A program made the translations under genes and the position numbers. This document shows, piece by piece, positions 21,657 through 29,828 of a stretch of DNA of 64,000 nt. The notes beneath the pieces are model-generated. The model did no database searches. It was not told the origin of the DNA and saw nothing but the letters and a program-made list of their open reading frames with translations. Source of the DNA: Immersiella caudata (taxonomy: Eukaryota; Ascomycota; Sordariomycetes; Sordariales; Lasiosphaeriaceae); contig JAULSU010000004.1 in NCBI GenBank assembly GCA_030512335.1, positions 4,464,001 through 4,528,000 on the forward strand. Reading direction: 5' to 3'. Every line of letters starts with the position of its first letter. Position 1 is the first letter of the stretch.

Positions 21657-23122
21657 TCAACTCTGCTTCGCGAAAACAATCGGAAGAAAGTCTTCCCGCA
21701 TCAGCCAGGAGAGCGAGTCGAACCCAGGTCCGCGTGAAGGGTCCAGGTCGCCATGAAAGGAAATTAGGAACTGCTCGTATGCGACATAGTCCACCAAGCA
21801 CCGAACTTGTTGCTTCTCTCGGACGCTGGCAGAAATCCAAACACGTTGTCGTGATAGTGGGTCGGAGCGTGGCGCTGAGACTCCCTTCCGTTGAACTGCA
21901 TTTTCAGGGAGGAGTCCTGGACGAAGATTTCGATCGTCATTTTGATGCCGTCGTTGTAGTATGTACCGGTCACGTCCTGTGTTCGCGGAGGCGTGGTGCT
22001 CTCCTTGCGGTTTGATCAGGTACTCTTTTCTCATCCTCTGGTAGTCGCCAAGGTGCCTCCTGGCGGTCGCCTCCGCAATAGCTTTGAAATCAAGTCGGGG
22101 TTCCAAGTTAAATAACTCTTAGATGGCAGCCTGGGCAGCAAGGTCAGAGCAATCGCCGGCGCCTTGAGCATTTGTGAGGAAAATGATAGCTGACTCGGTC
22201 TCTGGAAACATGTACACGGAGTTGAGGTAACCCGTAATTTGGCCTCCGTGGTAGAAAAGCAACCGTGGCCTCGACCGAGCTCTAATGACGTGTTTGGACT
22301 GCGGCCCGTTCTACGAAAGCCAACCAAGGTGCAACGAGGGGATAACGTGCCTTGCCCACCCCAGGCCATATGAGTTTTTATTGACTGTGTTGCGTGTCAC
22401 AGGGAAAGTATGGGAAAGGATTGCACTGATCTCCCGAAGCCTCAGGCCCACCAATGGCCTCAATAATCTTCCCTGCCAACGCGTACATCCAATTTGTGTA
22501 ATGGAATTTTGCCCTAAAATCAGGGAAGACCGGGAGGTGGTTGACAACATGCATAAGCTCCTCAGCTGGGATGATTGTCTATCCTTGCGCCCCGTACCAT
22601 GAGATATCAAGCTGGGAAGCCCCGGAGAGCGTGAGAGGGCATCGATAAGGGTGCCTCGATCGCTGATGACAGGGTTGTGGGCTTGTCGAAATGGTAGATG
22701 TGATGCGATGGGCTCAGCTTTCCCTCGGCGACGAGGATCCCACATGACGCCGAGATAATTGCCTTGGTCAGCGACCCTAGGAGATAGAGTGTGCCTTCGT
22801 CAACGGCAACCGGCTCGGCAGCAGCGATGTCCCGAGCCCCCTCGTAGTGGGTGAAGGCGACCTCGCGTCTGTGAACGATGCCGACCGACATTGAGGCAGT
22901 AGCGGTTGTTTTTCGGGCGTGGCTAAGAGTAGGGATCAGACGCTCCAGCCTGTCGTGCAGCACGCTGATGGTTAGCGAAATGCGGTCTTGGTTTCTTGTC
23001 GTCCCAAGGAGCTCATTTCTTCGGGCTGGTTGTTGGTGTCGGTGTTGAGGGCAACCCCAACCACTTTTTCTGCCGATGGGTTGCGATTGGAGATTGCTAA
23101 CGGCTGTGTCGGCTTTGCACAA
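21657..23122 (-). pseudogene. beta-lactamase/transpeptidase-like serine hydrolase pseudogene
   Basis: Family blocks appear in the right order but in different frames. They are the N-terminal LERLIPTLSHARK region, the SxxK active-site motif in LLGSLTKAIISAS, then LIDALSRSPGLP, HVVNHLPVF...FHYTNWMYALAGKIIEAIGG, YHGGQITGYLNSVYMFPE with FLTNAQGAGD, and a C-terminal beta domain (GTYYNDGIKMTIEIFVQDS). The YxN-like motif is present as YTN. At least four frame changes, a TAG after WYGAQG and an in-frame TAA between AAI and ELFNLEP interrupt it, and introns cannot explain them all. Both stops could come from C-to-T changes of Gln codons. Intact relatives are serine hydrolases of class C beta-lactamase/D-aminopeptidase fold, sometimes found beside fungal biosynthetic clusters. 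The adjacent MFS transporter and Zn2Cys6 gene fit that, but the link is inferred. Confidence 0.8.
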
Positions 23123-23959
23123 GCTGAGCTCATTGCAAACTCCTCAAGTTGGCTCCGCTTGTGCGATGAGACTTCCGAGACTTCCAGGAAAGAAAGATCG
23201 TGGATAGTTTCCAGGTGCTGGAAACCTAGGTAGGAAAACCTGCGTGTTCGAAGCGCGCTACAGGGAGTAAAGTCTCGAGCAACAAGGGATACCGATTGCG
23301 ACCCTCGAATTGCAAATGACGGGAGAGAATGACCAAATGGAGCGCAACCTGTGGCGAGGACCCCAGCCATGTCACTTTCAGGGCAGGTACGATGGCTAGG
23401 TATCCAAAGCCTCTCAGGCCCTCAAACGTAGGTACGGCAAGGTCGTCGTGGAGCTAGGTCCTTCAAAACGGCTTAGTCACAGCGGGGCAGAATAGGAATC
23501 TTGTTCGAGTGTTCCCAAAATGCTGAGTCGGAGGAACTACTGCCGCCGTGCTCTTTAGCACTCTACTGGCCGCTTGAATTCGACAGGCCGATCCTTTACA
23601 TTCACGGGTAGTGTGATGCCTTTTTCCCCTATTCTACCCGTGGAGGTTTGGAGCGCCCATGACGATGGCAAGGCTGGAGGACAGTCTCACTGCCCAAAGC
23701 GCCATCAAGGCCATGCACCTGCTTCCTCCTTGTGAATCGAAAGGGGGAAAGAAGAGATGGTTTTATTCTGGCTCAAGGTTTGAGTTGTCGCAGAAATCAA
23801 AGTGTCGGCACCGAATCATCAAAGTTTGCCTCGGACTCTCGAACCCAATCCCCATCGTCGTCCAACATAAAACGGCTGGCAATCCTATCCATCTCTTTGC
23901 TAGGTACACATCCACCGGCCAAGACCAGTCAGCCATTTTTAACATCTCCCACCACAAGC
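23123..23959. other. intergenic
   Basis: About 840 bp between the 5' end of the pseudogene and the Cys/His-rich gene. No convincing frame. A GTTCGAA at 23244 resembles a tRNA T arm but has no matching acceptor (see rejected items). Confidence 0.55.
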
Positions 23960-24620
23960 ATGGACTCACCAACAAATGACCAGGCATCAGACCAGTTGCC
24001 GAGTTACCAGGATGCGACAGGTCATTTACCAAGTTATCAAGAGGCGACTCAAGGCACCGTACGGGAAAAACTAGTCAGTGGCCCGTGTTTCGATTGTCGT
24101 GACTATGCTAAGCGCTTCGCTTTTCATCACTATCTCAGCTATCGAAACCTGTCATGCCCAAAGTATTGCCAAGAGTGCAGGACCACGCACCCACTGGCCT
24201 ACTTCTCGCGTATTCAGCGCCACCTCTATTCTCCCAAACGCTGCATCGGCCACCAAGGTTTTCTCCGCCTCTGCGGACACAGAACCCTGCGCTGGCATGA
24301 AGCTACGGATGCAGCCCGTCAACTATCACCACTGGGACGCCCGACTCAAATTTCAACTTTTGTCATGTCAGGACCCAAGTCACCTATCCACCCCTCCCAC
24401 ATCATTCCTTGAGCGAACCCATAGACTCACCATGGAATTCTCAACCCCCTTATCAGTAACACGAACTTCTGAAGCCCGCAACCTAGACAACCGCATATGC
24501 CTCTTCCGCCCCGGAGCACCCGCAGAGTTCATCGCCTCGGAACCATGTCCAGGTCTCCTCCTCGCAACGAACGCCCTCAACCTCCTCCTCTTACCCAGCC
24601 AGTCACAGCGAACAAGGTGA
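23960..24620 (+). pseudogene. Cys/His-rich fungal protein of unknown function, frame-broken
   Basis: Reading starts at ATG 23960 with two PSYQ(D/E)AT repeats. A Cys-rich block follows (CFDCRDYAKRF, CPKYCQEC) and then KRCIGHQGFLRLCGHRTLRWHEAT, a pattern I associate with a lineage-expanded fungal family of unknown function. This frame then runs into unrelated sequence and stops at 24412. The expected continuation (NYHHWDARLKFQLL, CQDPSHL, RLTMEFSTPLSVTRTSEA) is present in another frame up to 24620. The switch lies at about 24305-24330 with no room for an intron, so a small indel is likely. A further family-like piece (MCANYVLYLDRP) occurs at 24658-24700 in a third frame. It is therefore probably a decayed gene, though a sequencing error cannot be excluded. 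Confidence 0.5.
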
Positions 24621-25465
24621 GAGGCAATGGGATGGTCTAGGATGTCGGAGGAACAAGATGTGCGCGAACTACGTACTTTATTTGGATAGGCCGGGGTTAA
24701 AGCAGTGTCTAGAGGGGTTTAGACTTCGGGATAGAGAGCGTGCTAAGAATTCTTGTAAAAGGGGACAAATGTCAAAGAGAAGACCAAAGAGGGCAGAAAT
24801 GAGGTGGGAGGATGAGGAGCGGGTGATGAATGACATGAGGTCACGGCGGTAGAGAGAGCGGGAGGGGGAGGGGAGGGACAGGGAGAAGGGAAGAGACAAC
24901 CCACATGGTCATAGCTCGTGGTTAGTGTGGTTAAGTCTCTTTGTGCTTCTCAACAGCTGCCACCAGATATTGTAGACACAACGCCTGGTTTTGATACAGA
25001 TATATTTGTTATCTTGTCCAACTGTCCTATCCACCCATCAGAGCCGCTTGTTGAATTCATCCGCGTTTCTCCGTGTGCCACTTACAGAGCTGGGTTCGGT
25101 GAGAAAGCGGATGTTACAGTAGCACAGCAATTCAGATTCATGTACACTGACGACTCCTATGGCCAAGGTACAACACTGAATGCTACAGACGCTGCATCGC
25201 TCGCAGCCATTGTATGGCGTAGCTGCCTCCCCCCCCCCCCCCCCCAAAAAAAACAAAAAAAAACTACAAATCCTAAAGCATGATGACTCGCTTCTTTACG
25301 ACAAATCGGTGCGCCACTGCGTCAAAGACAGCAAAGGGCGATGATGCCTCTAAATGAGCAATGACCACCTCCGCGCCGAACGCCGACTATTGTGTTTCTC
25401 GCCCTACCTCGGTGATGCCGAAGCAAGGTAGATGTTCCTGGGTATAACCCGCTTACAGGATGCGA
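24621..25465. other. intergenic with C17-A8 homopolymer pair
   Basis: The first about 230 bp may be residual sequence of the broken Cys/His-rich gene. The rest holds no clear gene. At 25229-25253 a run of 17 C is followed directly by 8 A. The 3' end of the PRPP synthetase gene lies just beyond. Confidence 0.55.
25229..25253. repeat. C17-A8 homopolymers
   Basis: Seventeen C followed by eight A and further A-rich sequence. Probably length-variable. Confidence 0.9.
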
Positions 25466-27337
25466 TCAGACTGGGGCGTGAGTGAACAAATAGGATACGG
25501 ACTCGCCTGCAACACGTGGTCAGTAAGTGATGAGATCTCCGAAAACGTGATACTGTACCGTTGTGAGTGCGGCGGATGGCCTGGGTCAACATTAGCAAGA
25601 GCCCAAGAGCGCAGGTAGACGGGTCACATACCTCTGCGATGGTCGGGCTGATGTCAATGACACGCAACTTGGGGCACTACCAAAGGTCAGCATCAGGGGC
25701 CGAGGCACCCGTTCAAACGGAAGGAACAGCGTCGAGCAGACTTACGCGCTGCACCTTGTCGCCCAGCGGCACAGTATTGGTGACCACCAATGCGGAGAGA
25801 ACGCTGCCGTTCAGTGTCTCAATTGCGGACCCGGAGAGAATGCCGTGTGTGACAAGGGCCAGAACCGACTTTGCGCCGTTCTCCTTGAGGACTGCCGCGG
25901 CCTTTACAAGGGTTCCTGAATCCCAAGACATGTTAGTGCGGGTAGGGGTAAGGTAGCATGGCATGCGTACCGCAGGTATCCGCCATATCGTCTGATACTT
26001 GTTAGCCTTGCGATCAAAACCACCGAGGTGGGACGTTTTCAACTCACCGACCAGGATCGCAACTTTGTCAACAACGCTGCCAACCAGGACCTTTGAAAAT
26101 TTAATGTCTGCGCGAATAAAGTCCGGATGGGGGTCCATACCATGCGGCCTACCACATTAGGTCGTGGGCGCTCCTTGTGGATCAGAGCAAAAGCGGTGTT
26201 CAGGTGATCGGCAATAGAGGTAGCACTGTGTCCAGTCAGCACCTCATTCGCCCCTGTGATACAAGAAACCTACCGCTTCGCACCGCCTGCATCAGGGGAG
26301 ACGATGACACATTCCTCCGGGTTGAAGTTTTCCCTGATATAGCGAAGGAAGGACGGCTCGGCGTACAGATTGTCGACTAGGCCTGTCAGTAAGCAAGTAC
26401 GGCCCGGGTTTGTACGAAAGCCTACCTGGGACACTAAAAAAGCCTGTCATGAGGTTTCGCAGTCAGCATCACAACCGACGACATCGGGGCCCCCGATTAC
26501 CAAGAGGCGCACAGAGCCCGAATGGTTGCATACCTTGGATCTATTCATCATCGTTAGTACACCCAGTTGAACTACCAGAAATGACGGGGCTTACCTGGGA
26601 GGCGTGAAGGTCAACGGTCACAATGTGGTTGGCGCCGGCGGTCTGAAGCATGTTTGCAACTAGTCGTGCGCTGATAGGCGCTCTAGACTGTACGGAGTCA
26701 GTTACTAGCTGCCGAATGGTGGTCTCTCCGATGTATGTACCTTGTCTTTTTTGTCCTGACGGGCGTATGGGAAGTTAGGACTGTAGATGTCAGTACGGGC
26801 AGTCCCATGGCGATGGGGGATAACCTGGGAACGCACATGACTGCTGTAATTCTCCGAGCACTGTCGGGTCGTGTCAGTGAATGCGCAACGTTGGCTCCAC
26901 GGCAACCCGGAAATTCTCCCTCACCTTGCAGTTCGGCAGGCCGAGATTATGATCAGAAGCTCCATCAATCCCTCGTTGACGTCGCCAGTAGCAGTCGACT
27001 GGATAATGAAGACATCCTCGTCACGGACAGACTCTCCCACAGTAAATGAGGTCTCCTGGTTCGAGTAGTTGAGCGAAATGGTGCGAGCGACTTCGATTCC
27101 GAGCCTGGAGGAAAGAACGAGAGCGTCAGCAAAATTTGTAGGTTGTAGAGCTTCGTGGGCTTCATGTTTCTCGCGCAGCGCTCGGCGCTGCCGCCAGGCG
27201 CGTTGCGTGGAACAGTGCTCCCGGAGGGGTTGCGGGGGAATGAACGGACGGACGTACCGCTTCGCAATCTTGTCGCTCAGCTCGGGATGGCTTCGACCAC
27301 TAATCAGCTTGATTTCGTTCGCCATTTCGGCCGACAT
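25466..27337 (-). CDS. PRS: ribose-phosphate pyrophosphokinase (PRPP synthetase), 15 exons
   Basis: The enzyme makes PRPP from ribose-5-phosphate and ATP for purine, pyrimidine, His, Trp and NAD synthesis in the cytosol. Exons (minus order): 27258-27337, 26925-27104, 26837-26860, 26741-26780, 26595-26687, 26534-26540, 26426-26443, 26274-26376, 26141-26225, 26048-26090, 25971-25991, 25746-25915, 25632-25676, 25559-25580 and 25466-25506. They total 972 nt, or 323 residues, the normal length for the family. Hallmarks are intact: IKLISGRSHPEL, FPYARQDKKDKSRAPISA, DLHASQIQGFF, the flexible loop DAGGAKR and the PRPP-binding loop DDMADTCGTL. The start MSAEMANE is the first in-frame ATG; a second ATG lies 4 codons on. 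Fourteen introns in 1.9 kb, with exons of 7, 18, 21, 22 and 24 nt, are unusual. Which yeast Prs paralogue it matches cannot be decided here. Confidence 0.95.
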
Positions 27338-28521
27338 TGTCAAGAAGAGTCGAGATGGCCTGTCGGTGACGACCGGCCAAAGAAATTCTTTTGCTGCAGG
27401 TTTCTTGCCTCTGCACAGCAGCTGTTAGCGGGTAACCTCTCGTGCGGGGGACGCAAGCAGACGAGCAAGGGGGAGGCGCACGTACTGCGAGGACCGGAGC
27501 GCCGAAGTCTGGTCGGGCGGATGAGGATGTATCGGCGACGAGCTGCGAGCTGGGTGGGTTAGGCAAGCAATTGACCGTTCGGCAACTCGATTGCGGCACT
27601 AGAAGCAAGCGAAAGGCCCATTCCACGCCAAAACGTTCAAAGAAAATTCTGTGGAGTTAGGGCCATGTGAAAGTAACTTGTCCTTGTACTCCGCTAGCCC
27701 AGCAAGCGCACCCCACCTTCGCCGCTTATCGGAGCGATAAGAACCTGGGGTCGGCATCATGCCATCGCCTGTGGCTCAGTGGTTGCGTTCTTGGCATAAC
27801 TAGCGGATATGAGCGGCACAGCGCAACTCGTCGCGTGAGCATGAGATTTTTTGAGCTCTTCTCCAATCCTCCATTGAACCTAAACATCGGAGAAAGAGCA
27901 GTTATGCGCATCCGCTCGATCTCCTCCGGGAAGCTGAGCCCGTAGTCGGGTACGCCCATCAGAGCAATAGTGCCAGGCAATGACCTCCCCCAACCATGGG
28001 GCTCATGGCACCTGCTCCTCGTCTGCGTCCGCCCGGCCTTGACAGCCTTCCCACATCCTTTTGGTCCCATCTCATTGAGAGAGCAAAGTTTCATTGCACC
28101 CGCGCCGCGCACGCATTGACCGTTTCCCAGCGCTCCGAAGAGCCCCAACGAGGCGGCCTCACCTGGTCAACACAATGCATTGTTCTAGCCTTTCTCTCGG
28201 CAAGCCAACTCGACATTGTTCCTTCATCAGGAAAGCAACTCGACTCTTTGTGAGACCGGTAAAAATAGAAGAATGGGATTCCAATCCCAAAGAACATTGT
28301 CCGATTCTCTGTTCCCATCATCGGACCACATGAACCCGAGCAATTCTCTGACCCGTGGCCCCCGCCCTTTTAAACCACGGCCATCCCTCAACCCATCACC
28401 CCCAATCCATTTGTTACCTCCTACATACCAGACATAATTGATTGTTCCAACCACTCAGGAGCACCTCCACTACTTTCCATACCCAAGAAACGCCGCTCCA
28501 CCAAGTTCAGCTACCATCACC
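27338..28521. other. divergent intergenic region
   Basis: About 1.2 kb between the PRPP synthetase start and a plus-strand membrane protein. An A-box-like TGGCTCAGTGG at 27774 has no proper B box at tRNA distance. The part before 28521 is C/CT-rich and probably promoter or leader. No other gene seen. Confidence 0.55.
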
Positions 28522-29334
28522 ATGAGCCCAACAGCCATGTCCGGGCCCGCCGCATGCCCCTACACCACCTCCCACCAACAGTACTGCCAACCATACTGCA
28601 CCCAACCCACTCCCTCCGCTCCCTCACCCCACTGGGCCCTCCAAGCCTACGTAAGTACCCTCCTCCTCCTCCGCGTCCTCCTCCCCTGCACATTCATCCT
28701 CCTCTACGCCCTCAACCCCCCCTTCTTCCAAATTGCCAATTACTGGACCACCCGCTTCTTCAACCACGCCCTCTTCCGCCGCCCCACCGAAGCCCCCCTC
28801 ATCCTCCGCCCTCCCATCTCCAACACGATCAGCCCCTACTGGATGACCATCCACGCCCTGCGCGAGACACTCCATCCCTCCCCGTTGCTCTTCTTCATCT
28901 GGGCCAGCGCACTAGGTTTCGTCGTAAGGGTTGTCCCTCCCGCTTGGATAGATTACATCTTCCTCTGTGTTGTGCAGAGGCCGTTGAGGTACGCGCTTCC
29001 GCTGGGAATTGCGGTGTGGTTTGCGCGGGAGATAGTCGCTACGCTCAGGGCCATTGCTCATTTGACGGGTAAGACTGCGCTGAACATTGTCAGGGCGTTG
29101 TGGGCTTCGCAGAAGGCGAGGCTGTGGATCCTTCCGGTGACCCTCACTGCTTGGGTGGTGATGACGAGCCCGCTGGAGGCGGTTGTAAGGGATGCGTGGG
29201 CGGGGATGGTTACGTTTGTGGCGGAGGCGTTCTTTAAGATAGGGGATGGGGTAAGGGATATGGCAGGGACGGGGTCTATTCCGCTAGAGCCTGAGGTTAG
29301 GGTGAGGGATGGTTGTATTGCGATGTTGAGGTGA
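28522..29334 (+). CDS. multi-pass membrane protein, unknown
   Basis: The ATG at 28522 (MSPTAMSG) opens a 270-residue frame and is preferred because the same frame upstream lacks any ATG. A short Cys/Pro/Gln-rich N-terminus (about 35 residues) is followed by hydrophobic segments at LQAYVSTLLLLRVLLPCTFILLYAL without the last few residues, at PLLFFIWASALGFVVRVV, at WIDYIFLCVVQ and at LWILPVTLTAWVVM, so three or four membrane passes. Several Arg/Lys lie between them. No signal peptide and no enzyme motif. I do not recognise the family; conserved fungal membrane proteins of this size are often in the ER or mitochondria, but nothing here decides that. It converges with the SNF2 gene about 500 bp downstream. 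Confidence 0.7.
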   Translation: MSPTAMSGPAACPYTTSHQQYCQPYCTQPTPSAPSPHWALQAYVSTLLLLRVLLPCTFILLYALNPPFFQIANYWTTRFFNHALFRRPTEAPLILRPPISNTISPYWMTIHALRETLHPSPLLFFIWASALGFVVRVVPPAWIDYIFLCVVQRPLRYALPLGIAVWFAREIVATLRAIAHLTGKTALNIVRALWASQKARLWILPVTLTAWVVMTSPLEAVVRDAWAGMVTFVAEAFFKIGDGVRDMAGTGSIPLEPEVRVRDGCIAMLR

Positions 29335-29828
29335 GTTGATGTGAGGTCTTTGGGCGGGTCCCAGGACCGGGGATGATAAAGAGATGAGAGTAATACTGTA
29401 AATAGAGATAGAGAGGAACAGAAAGGAATAGAGAGGAATAGAGAGATACCTATCAACAAAGTGATGAGTGAAACTTGCAGGGTGAGGAGGGTTAGGGTCG
29501 TCTCAGGGGTTTGTTGACTTTTCCGTCACACACTACACATCGCCATGGAAGGCATGCCGTGTTGACACGCTGGGGGAGTAAAGGACGCAGGGTGGAAACT
29601 CGATCCATGCAATATCAAATGGTGAATATGATAGAAATCTCATGTGTCGACCGCCAGGCTATGCTGTTCGTCGAAGATGCTGACCAACAAATCTGAGCAT
29701 ATTGATCCAAGACTCCATCAGCGCCCTAAACACCTGCAAAATTAAGACACCGTGCCCCCATGCCAGGTTGCACTAAAGGCTCACTAAACCAACCAACGCC
29801 GCAAATCTCCGGCAGGCAGCCATCACAA
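29335..29828. other. intergenic between convergent genes
   Basis: Contains a purine-rich tandem tract at about 29403-29446 built on GAGAGGAATA-like units. No gene seen. Confidence 0.6.

Noticed and set aside
21712..21735. Minus-strand GGGTTCGACTC resembling a tRNA B box.
   Set aside because: It lies inside the beta-lactamase-like pseudogene coding sequence and has no tRNA fold around it.
23236..23262. T-arm-like hairpin GCGTG-TTCGAAG-CGCGC.
   Set aside because: No matching acceptor stem, D arm or A box within tRNA distance; probably coincidence.
27770..27930. tRNA-like A box TGGCTCAGTGG with a B-box-like GCTCGATCTCC about 140 nt downstream.
   Set aside because: Spacing is too long, and I could not find acceptor or anticodon stems.
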